Part shown: one piece after another, positions 20,593 through 31,326 of the stretch
How the letters are laid out: every line of letters begins with the position of its first letter
How positions within the stretch are numbered: position 1 is the first letter of the stretch
Notes under the pieces: generated by a model
Told to the model about the DNA's origin: nothing
Seen by the model: the letters and a program-made list of their open reading frames with translations, nothing else
Database searches by the model: none
Made by a program: the position numbers and the translations under genes
Assembly (NCBI GenBank): GCA_963788305.1
Contig: CAWBGK010000010.1
Coordinates: 110,939-174,938, forward strand
Length of the DNA stretch: 64,000 bases
Direction of reading: 5' to 3'
Origin: UTCFX2 sp963788305
Lineage (GTDB): Bacteria > Chloroflexota > Anaerolineae > Anaerolineales > UBA4823

Positions 20593-20952
20593 ATGGACCG
20601 AGTTTTTCAGCAAGTTTACGTTATCCCTGGCACCCTTGCCGCGAACCACACCTTCTTAGCAACCATGCCGTTCGATGCGCAGTTGATTCATGTTAGTTTG
20701 GTGAACACGACCGCCTACGCCGGCACACTTAAGATCGGGAAATCCAGCGACGACGACGCCTATCTCCTGGCCGAGAACTTCGGAGTATCATCTACACCCG
20801 TGGAAGTCGCAACCTACGCCGGGTTCGATGGGGCAGACGCCGGCAGTCAATTCCCGCATATCCCCGATGGTACGATCCTCTTGCTTACCATCACCGACCA
20901 CGGCTCCCACATGGCTAACGTGTGCGTGGTCCTCACCTTTACGGAAGGGTAG
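20593..20952 (+). CDS. Small beta-rich phage protein
   Basis: 119 residues (MDRVFQQVYVIPGTLAANHT...). Beta-rich, ends VCVVLTFTEG. Resembles head decoration or fibre-base proteins in composition; family not recognised. Starts 3 bp after the preceding gene stop, so the two are probably co-translated. Confidence 0.5.
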   Translation: MDRVFQQVYVIPGTLAANHTFLATMPFDAQLIHVSLVNTTAYAGTLKIGKSSDDDAYLLAENFGVSSTPVEVATYAGFDGADAGSQFPHIPDGTILLLTITDHGSHMANVCVVLTFTEG

Positions 20953-21048
20953 CCGCATCCTTCTGGCTGCCTATCTTTTCTCCCCTTAAACTCACCCCCC
21001 ACCTACCGCGTGGGGGGTCGAGGGAGAAGTAACCCCCATATATAGCGA

Positions 21049-21085
21049 TCTGTCATTGCGAGGAGCGTAGCGACGAAGCAATCCC
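21049..21085 (+). repeat. Dispersed palindromic repeat, single unit
   Basis: CTGTCATTGCGAGGAGCGTA then GCGACGAAGCAATCC directly before the 21089 start codon. It closes the gap after 20952, which also has a C-rich hairpin ACCCCCCACCTACCGCGTGG then GGGGT (about 20992-21018). Confidence 0.8.
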
Positions 21086-21088
21086 ACC

Positions 21089-21394
21089 ATGAGAATCAAC
21101 GCCAGCGCCACCCAATTTATCCCCAAAGCCACAGCCAGCCAGGTACTCAACACCGGCCCAGGTAAGGTTTATGCAATCATCCTGACCGTAGACAAGATAT
21201 CCAGCATCGAAGCCAGCCTTACACTTTACGACAATACCGCAGCTTCGGGCACAATCCTGATCAGAGTAAATGCCCAGGCATACGCAGCGCCAGTAATCAT
21301 CTTCTTTGATAAGCTCATGCCCCTCACATTCACCACCGGACTCACAGCAACAACCTCAACCTATGGGGATGCATTTGTAATTATGGAGGCTTAA
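21089..21394 (+). CDS. Small beta-rich phage protein
   Basis: 101 residues (MRINASATQFIPKATASQVL...), ends GDAFVIMEA. Alternating hydrophobic strands, no Cys. Its stop is 2 bp before the portal start, and the pair likely share a message. Related in style, not clearly in sequence, to the 20593 product. Function unknown. Confidence 0.5.
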   Translation: MRINASATQFIPKATASQVLNTGPGKVYAIILTVDKISSIEASLTLYDNTAASGTILIRVNAQAYAAPVIIFFDKLMPLTFTTGLTATTSTYGDAFVIMEA

Positions 21395-21396
21395 TC

Positions 21397-22767
21397 ATGC
21401 TCAACAAACTCCGCGGCAGATTCCAACCAACAACTAAGAGCCAACAACCAACAACCAAACTAACCAGCGTAACCGCCCAGGTCGACGACAGCCCAGGCTG
21501 GACCTCACTTTCCAACCGCCCCCACGACTACGACACAGCCAGAGTCCAGGAAATCTACGCCGACGCACTCGAAGCCTGGCGTAAAAACCCCATCGCCTGG
21601 CGAGCAATCGCCATCACAACAGACTTTGTAGTGGGCGATCGAATCGTAATTTCCAGCCCAAACCGCAGCCTTAACCAATTCATCAAGCTTTTCTGGTCGC
21701 ATCCCAAGAACAACATGGCCCAACGCCTGGAAAATATGTGCGATGAATTGTCACGGGCAGGGGATTTATTTGTCACATTGCACAGGAACGAGCTCGATGG
21801 AATGAGTTATATCCGATTCATAACCAAGGACCGCATCGAGAAGATCAAGACCGCCGAAAACGACTGGGAAACCGAGCTCGAATACTACGAAATCCAGGAC
21901 GTGGGCGAGTCTAAACTCTGGTATTCACCCGCAAATCCCGCAGCCGGCACGCAGTCAGCAGTCATGCTCCATTACGCAATCAACAAACCGACCGGAGCAC
22001 TACTAGGGGAAAGCGACCTGGTAACTATGACTCCTTGGTTATTGCGCTATTCCCGTATGTTGGAGGATCGAGTCAGGTTAAATTGGGCGGTCAGAGCATT
22101 CTTATGGTTCGTCACCGTTCCGTCGCAGAAGGTCAAAGAAAAACAGGAAATGTACCGCAACCCACCCGACTCAGGCAGCATCATAGTAAAAGACGAAAGC
22201 GAAACCTGGGAAGTCAACACCCCGCAGCTGAACGCCAACGACGCACGGCACGACATGCAAGCCGTAAGAGCCATGATCGACGCCGGCTCAGGATACCCCC
22301 CGCATTGGCGAGGCGACGCAGGGGACATATCGCTCGCGACCGCCCAGGCTATGCAGGGTCCAACCGAGCGGCACTTAAGACGCCGGCAGCTGTATTTCAC
22401 CTGGATGCTTAAGGATATCTTGTTTCAAGCTTACAAACGAGCTCAGGGTATTGGGTTAAATCGGCCGTTAGCGAGTGAAGATTATAAGTCGTTATTCAGA
22501 GTGTCCGCGCCAGAGATAAGCCGATGGGATAACGAATCGCTGGCCAAGAGTGCGCAGGCAATCTCAGCTGCATTTGCAGACCTTACACCCACAATCATAG
22601 GCACGGCCGGCTCCCCACCCATGCCGAAGTCTTATGCTCGTTTGCTCTTGTCTACCGCATTCAAATTTATGGGCGATCCATTGAATGAGGATCAGTTGTC
22701 GCAGCTGGTCGCAGACCTCAAAACGCTGCCGGCATCTAAACCACCTGAACCCGAGCCAAGTCAATAG
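21397..22767 (+). CDS. Phage portal protein
   Basis: 456 residues, intact. Forms the dodecameric ring at the head vertex through which DNA is packaged. Portal-type text: ALEAWRKNPIAWRAIAITTD near residue 55, LLGESDLVTMTPWLLRYSRM, MIDAGSGYPPHWRGDAGDIS and MQGPTERHLRRRQLYFTWML. The first ~25 residues (FQPTTKSQQPTTK) derive from a low-complexity CCAACAACCAAC repeat. The portal lies after capsid here, whereas the usual order is terminase, portal, protease, capsid. Confidence 0.75.
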   Translation: MLNKLRGRFQPTTKSQQPTTKLTSVTAQVDDSPGWTSLSNRPHDYDTARVQEIYADALEAWRKNPIAWRAIAITTDFVVGDRIVISSPNRSLNQFIKLFWSHPKNNMAQRLENMCDELSRAGDLFVTLHRNELDGMSYIRFITKDRIEKIKTAENDWETELEYYEIQDVGESKLWYSPANPAAGTQSAVMLHYAINKPTGALLGESDLVTMTPWLLRYSRMLEDRVRLNWAVRAFLWFVTVPSQKVKEKQEMYRNPPDSGSIIVKDESETWEVNTPQLNANDARHDMQAVRAMIDAGSGYPPHWRGDAGDISLATAQAMQGPTERHLRRRQLYFTWMLKDILFQAYKRAQGIGLNRPLASEDYKSLFRVSAPEISRWDNESLAKSAQAISAAFADLTPTIIGTAGSPPMPKSYARLLLSTAFKFMGDPLNEDQLSQLVADLKTLPASKPPEPEPSQ

Positions 22768-23228
22768 CATGCACAGGTCTAACGGGCTCGGTGCGTTTGC
22801 ACTTGCTTTGATCCGCCCCTCGCCCGCCCTGGCTTGCAAAGGTAACCAAATGCAAAGTCACAAAAAACCAGGCCGTGGGATTAATCGCTCGTCTCTACGG
22901 TCTCTACGGTCGCTCCAGTGCGGGATCCCGCTTCACTTCGGCAGAGCGTCGGCGGGGGGCGAAGTGCCGGGCTCGCTCATGGAGCTGCTCGCCGTCACAT
23001 CGCCAAACACCCCGCCAAAATACGCACTGCCTCCGTTCCGCTTGTCCCTTCCTACGCTCCTCCGCTCCCTACGTTCCTCGCTCAGGTATCTTGCTCCGCA
23101 TCGCTCGGCGGTTCGCTCCGCTCAGGCCTACGCTCGGGCACAAAAAGCGTGCGCCCTTCGCTTGCCCTTCGCTCCGCTTCACCACCTCACTCGATCCATC
23201 CAATGCAAAGGTAAAAAGGAAACCAACC
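22768..23228 (+). repeat. Repeat-filled gap with dispersed repeat copy 2
   Basis: No gene. GCTCAGGCCTACGCTCGGGC and ACAAAAAGCGTGCGCCCTTC repeat the element of 14690-14760; CTCCGCTC/CTCGCTCAGG words recur many times. Frames open through it only because it lacks stops. Confidence 0.6.
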
Positions 23229-23912
23229 ATGGCAACCCTATCATCTCTATTCGCAGAAGTCCGCAACCTGATCGCCGACCTCGGGGGCACCCCCGAAATT
23301 ACAGATGCCGTCCTCGAAGATTTTATCAACCAGGCCATCAGGGATTTATCTTCTAAAGTTCCACGCATCTTAGAGTACACCGTTTCGACCACCCTCAATA
23401 CCAGGATCTATGACCTCGAAACCACCCACAAAGACATCTTATCCGTGGAATATCCAAGCGCCCAAAACCCGCCCATATATCTAAAAAGAAGGTCCTACAC
23501 CCACCCGCTTTTCTGGCAGCAAGACGGCTATTATGATTTCTTCAAATCCCAGGACGCGACGAGCACAAACCCACCCCAAATCTTTATCTCCGAAAAGCCC
23601 CCGCTCGGAGCGACCATCACCATAAAACTAACCGCAGAACACAACCCACTGCTTGATCCAACGGATACATGCTCCCTGGACGAACGTCACCTTGCATTAA
23701 TCGGACTCTTTGCCCGCTGGAAAGTGCTCCAATATCTGGCATCATACGAAGAGCTCAACCCAGGCGCGCTCTCAGGGATGGGCAAGAACCTCGAAGAATC
23801 AAGCAAATGGGCCGAAGCCAGCTACTATACCGCCCTTCATCAAGCCATCAAAGCAGATTCACAGTCCGCAACCGCACCGTGGAAGGCAGATAAGTACGAC
23901 GGCAGATATTGA
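23229..23912 (+). CDS. Phage head-tail connector/adaptor protein
   Basis: ATG 23229 (MATLSSLFAEVRNLIADLGG). 227 residues. The N-terminus (EITDAVLEDFINQAIRDLSS) is the typical helical start of gp6-like/phage adaptor proteins that bind below the portal; later PPQIFISEKPPLGATITIKL and LALIGLFARWKVLQYLAS fit. It is the last phage gene visible; no tail gene follows. Confidence 0.6.
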   Translation: MATLSSLFAEVRNLIADLGGTPEITDAVLEDFINQAIRDLSSKVPRILEYTVSTTLNTRIYDLETTHKDILSVEYPSAQNPPIYLKRRSYTHPLFWQQDGYYDFFKSQDATSTNPPQIFISEKPPLGATITIKLTAEHNPLLDPTDTCSLDERHLALIGLFARWKVLQYLASYEELNPGALSGMGKNLEESSKWAEASYYTALHQAIKADSQSATAPWKADKYDGRY

Positions 23913-24048
23913 GGGCGGTGAGATCAAACCTGATTGACACAGAGAGCACAGAGATTAATCAATATTCTTTGTGTCTCTGCTTTTTCTCCCCATCTTCGCG
24001 TCTCCGCCTCTGCCTGTCTCCCCCTTTCCGCGTTGGATTTACCAGGTG

Positions 24049-24054
24049 TATAAT
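24049..24054 (+). promoter_or_regulatory. Possible -10 (TATAAT) for the secreted protein gene
   Basis: GGTGTATAATCA lies 115 nt before the start at 24169; the -35 position (TTTCCG, 18-nt spacer) is poor. The text before it (23930-23985) contains GACACAGAGAGCACAGAGAT and its partial complement TTTGTGTCTCTGC, a hairpin that may terminate the phage operon. Confidence 0.3.
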
Positions 24055-24168
24055 CAAACTCACGATCGATTAATCTAAGCTGTAAAAAACACAGCTCCTC
24101 AAACCTCTGATCTGCATCGATGAAGAACTTCAGGGGAACATCATGAACTCCGTATGGAGGCTAAACCC

Positions 24169-25594
24169 ATGCTCAAAAAAATTGCGACACTGCTCATCCT
24201 GGCTGCTTTTTTGTTCAGCTCGCCGGCACAGGCCCAAACCGCGCCGGATGGCGGAGGCGGAGGCGCCCTCGCGCGTGCTGTCCGTCGCCGCGGCGGCTTT
24301 CCGTCCCAACCAGGACGGCTACGAATACGACAACGCCGGCTACCTGGTCCAGCATATCTCCTTTGGAAACCTCTACCCGGATTCTTCAGCCTATTACTTC
24401 GCCCCGGTGCACCTGCCGCACGACTCGATCGTCACCGGCCTGACCGCCTATCTTGCCGACAATCACCCGACGAAATCCGGCTCCGTCGAGCTGATCGAAA
24501 CGGCGCTTGCGACCGGCTCCGTCTCAACTTATGTCGCCTCCGTCGCTTCGCCGGCCGGGATCAGCTCGGACTTTACCCCCTATTCCGTAGTGAGCGCCAA
24601 CAAGCTCGTCGACAACCAGCACTACGCCTACTACCTGCGCTATGCGACCCCCATGGAGCAGACAACAGCTGAAACGATCATTCTGGGCGGGGTCCAGATC
24701 AGCTACAGAGAGCAAGAACCGACCAGCCCGAGCTTCTATTCGCTCACGGCGGCGGATTTCACCCCCTTCTCGCAGGAAAACGACTATTCAAACTCGGGGG
24801 CGCGATTGGAATCGGGTGGGATAACCAACGTCGACTATCAGGCCGGCATCAACCTGCCCAACGGCGCAAGGATCGACTCGCTGACCTTCACCTACTACGG
24901 CTCGACGACAAAAACCGTATCGGCCACCATGGCGAAGACCGGCCTGGACGGGGTTTATCACCCCCTCGGCGGGGTAAGCTCTGCCCTCGCAGCCGGCAGC
25001 GGCTCCAGCAGCACCACCACTTTCAGCGATAATGAAATCAGAAATGGATCGTTTACGTTCTGGATGTTCTACCGCTTCTCCAGCGGGCCGATCGCTTATG
25101 GCGTCTCGATCCAGTACACCCCCCGCATCTACGACACCGATGAGACCCTCTGGAGCGTCTCAGCCGCCAGCTTTGTGCCCAGGCACGGCAACTATACCTA
25201 TCAAAACCAGGGGCGCCTGATCGTGCATCAGGGCGGAGGCGACGATGAGACCGGCAACTACATGGCGCCGTTCTCTCCCCCGACAGGCGTCTCGATATCC
25301 TTAATATACTTCATGGTAGGAAATTCGATCAACAGCACGCCGGGCGAGCTGGTGCTTCTCAGGGTGACCGACGAATTCGACCTGGACGATATGTGGCGGC
25401 ATGAAAGCGAGAGCCACGGCGGCTGGTACGGGATCGGCTCAGGCTTGATCCGCTACAACCCGATCGATTACCTCCACACCACCTATTACCTGCGCATCAA
25501 TCTGCCGACTGCGACAGTTTCAGACTGGGTCAACGCCGTCGGCGCCAAAGGCGAATGGGCCTACCAGCGCTTCCTGCCGGCGGTGAGAAGATAA
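24169..25594 (+). CDS. Secreted beta-sandwich protein with YLP-type tail (frameshifted)
   Basis: ATG 24169 follows TATGGAGG. Signal peptide MLKKIATLLILAAFLFSSPA then AQAQ. A shift near 24260 joins it to the frame reading APSRVLSVAAAAFRPNQDGY. About 475 residues with three similar ~140-residue modules, each starting with an SxxxFxPxxxxxxYxNxG pattern (AAAFRPNQDGYEYDNAG, AADFTPFSQENDYSNSG, AASFVPRHGNYTYQNQG). It ends RFLPAVRR, the tail shared with other exported proteins. Family not recognised; probably a surface or matrix protein. Confidence 0.65.
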
Positions 25595-25646
25595 TCGACA
25601 CGGAGACGCGGAGAAGGGGAGACGCGAAGACAAGCAGAAAAAACAG

Positions 25647-25718
25647 AACCACGGAGACACGTAGAACACAGAGATACCTTAAAGAATCTCTGTGCTCTCC
25701 GTGGCTCTGTGGTTTTTT
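25647..25718. terminator. Bidirectional hairpin terminator between convergent genes
   Basis: AACCACGGAGACACGTAGAA, CACAGAGATACC, then ATCTCTGTGCTCTCCGTGGC and TCTGTGGTTTTTT. A long imperfect stem with a terminal T-run, between two converging genes. The arm belongs to a dispersed ACGGAGACACAGAG element also seen at 47135-47175 and 57595-57650. Confidence 0.65.
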
Positions 25719-25728
25719 CCCTGACCGG

Positions 25729-28700
25729 TTATTTCCTGATAACGGGCAGATAGATCGTATTCGGCGGCACTTCGTCGACCTGGATCGTCATCGTGAAGGT
25801 CTGGTTGTAGTCGACGCCCGGCGGCGGGATGACCTCCAGCCAGTAGCTGACCTCGTTCGCCGCCAGCGCGCTGGATGAAACCGGAGCGAGCGGACCCATC
25901 TGCCCGCCCATCGTATTGAATGTATAAGGCGCAGGACTGTAGCTGAGCACCTGGCTCATGAGATTACCACTCATTCTGGTGTTGGCGACCGGGACACCAC
26001 TGCTGTTCACAACCTGGGCGAAGAAGGGGGCGGCCATGTTCACGCTGAACTGGGTCTCATAGCCGTAGGGAAGGTAGCCGCCGCCGCAGGCGGTGCAGTA
26101 GTCCGGCATCGGGAAGCGCACCATGTCGTTCGGGTTGAACTGCACTTCGAAAGGCACGGTGTTCTCGTAGACAAATTCCGTATCGTCGTCGTCGCAATCC
26201 AGGCCTAAACCGTCGTGGTCAAAGTCAAACTGGCCGGGATTGCGCACCTCGCGGCAGTTGTCTGCTGTGTCCGGGACCCCATCGTTGTCGTCGTCGTCAT
26301 CGCAGTCATTGCCCAGCCCATCCTTATCGGGGTCGCCGTTGTCGTTCCCGTAGGTGTTCGGGCAGAGGTCGCAGGCGTTGCCGAATTGTCCCCGTCCTTG
26401 TTGGCCTGGTCGGGATTCTGACCACCGTCGGGCAGTTGTCGTCAGCATCCGCAAAGAGGTCGTTGTCGTCGTCCGCATCGCAGGCATCGCCGTCAGAGTC
26501 GAGGTCGCTGTTGCGCTGGTCGCGGTTCGGGTTCATCCAGCAGTTGTCGCGGGCATCCACCACCCGGTCGTTATCGGAGTTGTCGCAGGCGTCGCCGCGC
26601 CCGTCGTCTGGATTGTCCATGTCTTCCTGCCCCGAGTTGCGCACCGTCGGGCAGTTATCATTCGCATCCAGCCAGCCGTCGTTATCATCATCTGTTTCGC
26701 AGGCGTCGCCATCATAATCTCCGTCGGCGTTCGCCTGCGAGAAGTTGGGGACGTTATCGCAGTTGTCCTCGCCGTCCGGCACCATGTCATCGTCGTTGTC
26801 CGGGTCGACCGAGTCGATGACCTGGTCGCAGTCCACGTCCGAATCATGCGACACCTCGACGGCCGCAAAGGCGTTGCGCACCTGGCAGACGTCGGAATAT
26901 GTGAACCCGTACTGGTGGGTGAGTGAATAATGCAGCGAAGCGTTCACGGCCAGATACGCGACCGAAGCAAAATCCGCGGTGGTCGGCAGCACCTGCATCG
27001 TCCGGTAAAACAGGCGGTTTGCCTTCGTCTGGCCGATCCCGCTGATCGTGAACCCGTTGAAGGTCTGTCCATCGGTGATCAGGTAGAAGGCCTTGTTCGT
27101 GATCCCGCTGTTGGAATGCACCCCACCGCGATCGTTGCCGCTGTTTGGATCGCTGACATACGCTTTTTTATGCGGGCTCGAGAGACGGTCGGGGTCGTTG
27201 CACTGGGTCGGGTCGGCCATGCTGCGCATGGCAGTATTGTTAAACGGTCTGCATCCGGGTGAAGCGTCTGCAAGGCTCAGCGCTTCACCGACCCACCAGT
27301 TCGTGTTGTCCACAAAGTGAGCCAGGATATCGGCGAAGCTGTCGTTGATCGCCCCGGATTCGTTCTCGTAGGTCATGCTGTCTTCGTCCCCCTTCCAGCG
27401 GTGATCCGTGACGGCATGGCCGTACTCGTGGGCAATGATGTCCAGGGTGGTGTAGCCGTCGCCAAACTCCATGCAGTCCCCGTATGGGATGAAGTGGGCG
27501 TTTCTCCACTTGATGGAGTTCGAAGTGACGTCGGTGTACAGCACGATCTCCTCGCCGTCGTCCCCGTACGAGTCGCGGCCCAGGTTGTTCCACCACCACC
27601 AGTAGACCGTGCTGATGGAGCTGAAAGCTCTTTCGGCGTCCGCGTCTCCCCCGGGAGGCAGCTTGTCGCAGCCGTCCTCGTCGCAGCGGTTGTCGTTCAC
27701 GTTCGTAAACCACCATTCCGCGCAGTTCAGGCTGTAATCGGCGTTGTTGGCGGTGTCGATGTCCAGGTCAAAATCGGGGCGCGCCTGGATGATATGGTTT
27801 TCGCTGTCTGTAGCGCTGCGCCCCGCTGCGGGCGTCGATAAACGCCTGCTGGTTTTCGGCGAACGGCACCCGCCAGGCCAGGTAGGTCTCCTGGTCCGGC
27901 GAGCCGTTCAGCCCCATGTTAAGGTAGCGCAGCTGGGTGACCCCCTTGATGTTCACGCCCGGCCCGGAAAGCAGCAGGGCAATCTGCTCCGCTTCCTCCG
28001 CGCTCAGCAGCGGGTTCGGGTCGACGGCGATGTCGGGCACGTAGTTCCCGCTGAAATAGACGATCCGCCCTGCCTCGATCACCACCCCCAGCTCGGCCAT
28101 CGCGACCGGTATGCCGGCGTGCAGCTGGCGGTAGTAGACGATCGCGCGGTCGTCGCTCGTGCGCACCAGCTGCAGCTCGGAAGCCGGGTCTTCCAGGCGC
28201 AGCGCATCGTAGTAGGTCTCGAAGAACCACCAGGCACGCGCCAAATTGTCGTCCGGCACGCTGGAGGGGACGGGGATATCCAGCGAAGCATGCCGCAGCG
28301 AGCCGCCCAGCCCGAGCTTGATCACCGGTGGGACGCTCGAATCGTCCCGCAGGCGCTGGATGCCCGCCTCCTGGGCGAGGTCCGCTTCGGTCAGGTCCGG
28401 CGGGACCTCCGGCGGCGGGCTCGCGCAGCCGACCACCAGCCGCGGCGCGGTCACGCCCTTCTCGCGGCTGTCAAAAAAGGCGTCGACTGCGGCATCGTGC
28501 GGCTGCAGCCCGACCACCGTCTGGGTGACCTCGCCGCTGGCCCACAGGTTCACCAAAGTGGTCACGTCCAGCGCTACCCGCACCGGCGCCGGAGCGCCCG
28601 CCGGGTAGCTGATGCTCTGCGCGTCGAAGACGATCTCCGGCTCGGGCTGGTTCGCCCAGGTGGCCGCCGCTTCAGACCATTCGGCCTGCACGCTGTAGGG

Positions 28701-30589
28701 CTGCACGGTGAAGACCGCCGGCGCGGGGTCCTTGTACAGCACCAGCTCGAGGGCGGCCTTGTCCACGTAGGAACCCTTCGGAAGTGCTTCGCCCAGCTCA
28801 AACGCAATCAGCGAGCGCGCCTGTGCCGTGTTGCTCAGCACCTGCAGGTAGTCGAGCGAGCCCTGCGGCGTGTTCGGGTCGCTCTCAAGCAGGACCGTGT
28901 CCGCGACCGCGCGTGAAAGTCCCGCCGCATCCTGCAGCCGGGGCAGCCGGGTTCACCGTCACGGATACCGAATCACTGTTGTCCGAAAGGTCGCTGTCGG
29001 GCGTGGTCGAGCCGACCTCGGCGCTGTTCACCACCGTCCCCTCCGCTGTCGGGTGGACGACGATCGTCGCAGACGCCTCCCCCCCGCCGGGCAGGCTGCC
29101 GAAGCCGCAGGTCACCACCCCCGCCACCGCGACGCAAGTCCCCACCGGATCGACCGAGACGAGTTCCACCCCCGCCGGCAGCACATCCGTGAGCAGAACC
29201 CCCGCTGAAGCGTTCCCGCTCTGGTTGGTGACGGTGAGCTGGTAGGTCAGCTCCGCCCCGACCTCGACCGGGTCGGGCGCGGCGCTCTTCTCCAGGCTCA
29301 GGTCGGCCGCCGGGCAGGGCGAGTACTCCAGCTTCGCACCCCGCCAGGTGAACGGTCCGTCGAAATATCCGCTCTCCGGCCAGCCGTACATCTCGTCCGC
29401 ATAGTCCACGTCGTGGTGGTAGAGCGCCAGCCCGAACTGCGATCCGCAGGTACCGCCCGTCAGGGTCAGCGGGACCTGGTACTCCGCCATGTCCATGTCG
29501 ACCGAAGAGGCGTTTGCGGTCCAGCCCGGGATCGTCGCCGGGTTGTAGCCGCCCGGGTAGCCGCCTGCGCCGCGGTAGCTGCTGCGCTGATCGTCTTCGA
29601 TGTCCACCTGCAGCCCGATGTCGTCCGCCTCAGACCAGATTTCCTGCCCGTTGTCGGTGTCCAGATAGAGGCGCGGCGTAGCGCTCGTCGAACGTCCCCT
29701 GCGTCCCGGTCATGCAGACGAACAGGTTGTACATGTCCTGCTTCAGGTAGACCGTGCTGATTGCCCCGCCGGCTTCCGTGAAGTCGAAGCTCAGCGCCTC
29801 CCCATATTCCACCCCGCTGTCGCAGCTGCCGTCCAGCGTGGCGGCTTCGTCGTCCTGCGGGATCGTGATATACCCCCCCGAGCAGGGCGGGGCGGCGAAG
29901 CGGCTCGCCGTCCAGCTGTTCGGGTAGTCGTAATAGGTGTTGGACGGCCAGCCGTAGTCGTCCCCCGACCCGTCCACATGGTGGTGGTAGACCGCCAGCC
30001 CGAAGGACTTCCCGCACAGCCCGCCCGTCAGCGTGATCGGGATCTGGAACTCGGCCTGGTCCATGTCGACCTCCGTGGCGGCCGCCGTCCAGCCCGGGAT
30101 CGTCGCCGGGTTGTAACCGCCCGGGTAGCCGCCTGCGCCGGAGTAGCTGCTCAGCGCCCCATCGTCGAAGTCCACCTGCAGCCCGATGTCGTCCGATTCG
30201 GACCAGGTCTCGCGCTCGTTGTCGGTGTCCAGGTAGACCCTCGCAAAGCGCGAATCGTTGCCGCCCGTCACGCCCGCCAGGCAAGCGTACAGGTAGTCCC
30301 CGCCCTGCTTCAGGTAGATCGTGCCCGAGGTTGCGTAGGCGTCTTCGAAGTCGAGCTGGAGCGCCTCGGCGTACTCCGTCCCGTAGTCGCAGTTGCCGTC
30401 AATCGTCACGACCGCATCGTCTTCGGGGATCATCAGCGCCTCGGGCATTTCCGGGCGCTGGGGCGGCGGGGCGGGTCGGCTCTCCGCCCGGGCTGCGGGC
30501 GAGACAAAGCCGAAGAAGAGCGCGATCAGACCTGCGGCAAAGATCAGGCTGATTGCGGACCGGACCAGGCGACGAGCATTTGCATTCAT
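25729..30589 (-). CDS. Large secreted M4 (thermolysin-family) metalloprotease with TSP3 repeats and YLP tail (frameshifted)
   Basis: ATG 30589 follows AGGAGGGTGTT; signal peptide MNANARRLVRSAISLIFAAG. Order: two copies of a ~190-residue beta domain (marked GAGGYPGGYNPATIPGWTA), a DUF11-type domain (LSLEKSAAPDPVEVGAELTY), a DNRLRE-like domain, an FTP-type propeptide (RTSDDRAIVYYRQLHAGIPV), then the peptidase. Zinc site HEYGHAVTDH, downstream Glu in YENESGAINDSFADI, substrate/His motif GVHSNSGITNKAFYLI. Thrombospondin type-3 calcium repeats follow (DSVDPDNDDDMVPDGEDNC and others), then a beta domain ending TIYLPVIRK. Shifts near 29690, 28895, 27800 and 26400. Calcium-stabilised extracellular protease of ~1600 residues. 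Confidence 0.85.
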
Positions 30590-30840
30590 AACACCCTCCT
30601 GATATTCAAGTTATAGGGACGGTGGAACTTATTGTTTCAAGGGCAGCGGTTAAACAGCAGTGCCTTCCCCTTCTGAATGTTTTAGCATCGATTGGAGGGA
30701 AGTCAACAGGAGGTGGGGGAGAGAAGCAGGGAGGGCGACGAGTGCTACCTGGATCAGGGATGAGATAACACTGAAGGAGAGAACGATCAGGCTGGTCGCT
30801 CAGCATGCACAAAGTTGTTTCAATTCTTGTGAAGCGACTG

Positions 30841-31059
30841 CTAAACGGCTCCAGTTCCATAACAATAATTGCATTTCATTTCACGTGTTCCATGACATGC
30901 TGGGCAAATCGAACCTAATAATCCATTACATGTTCTACATACGGGATCGCCATATCTTTCTTTGATCCCTCGACAGGTCGGGCAAGGTAAAACCCCATTC
31001 CCTCTGCAATAATCACAAGGGATATAACCGATACCTCTGCATTTACTGCAAGTGTCCAT
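30841..31059 (-). CDS. DnaJ-type zinc-finger mini-protein
   Basis: 72 residues; ATG 31059 is preceded by GGAGGATCGAT. Four CxxCxG knuckles: CSKCRGIGY, CDYCRGNGV, CPTCRGI, CRTCNGL, CPACHGT, CNYCYGT (six CxxC in all), like the DnaJ/Tsi1-type cysteine-rich zinc domain standing alone. DnaJ needs four; the extra ones and the lack of a J domain make it a separate small protein, maybe a chaperone adaptor. Start of the AT-rich islet. Confidence 0.65.
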   Translation of the reverse strand: MDTCSKCRGIGYIPCDYCRGNGVLPCPTCRGIKERYGDPVCRTCNGLLGSICPACHGTREMKCNYCYGTGAV

Positions 31060-31326
31060 ATCGATCCTCCATCGAAACAATTAATAAGATGGCTTGATAT
31101 CGCAAGCCGTAAGGTGGGTTGCTGAACAGCTTTACCCTTTCAGACCACTTCGGATCCAGATTCAAGATCCAACACAGCTTATTAGGGCTGGGTGGTGAGT
31201 GCTTGTGGGAATGTAAAAAGAAACCAGCATTTTACATTAATCAAAATGATATTAACATTTTATGGGTACCTGCTATGGTACGAATAAGAAAAAATATTCC
31301 ATAGGTTTTGAAAATATTTTATGTCG
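31060..31326. other. Short AT-rich gap
   Basis: No gene seen. The text around 31240-31320 is strongly AT-rich with runs of A and T but no clear terminator stem. Confidence 0.3.

Noticed and set aside
22768..23228. Open frames with CTCGCTC-type text
   Set aside because: Non-coding repeat lacking stops.
30606..30860. 84-residue minus-strand ORF
   Set aside because: No ribosome site and no similarity to anything; lies between the protease promoter and the zinc-finger gene.
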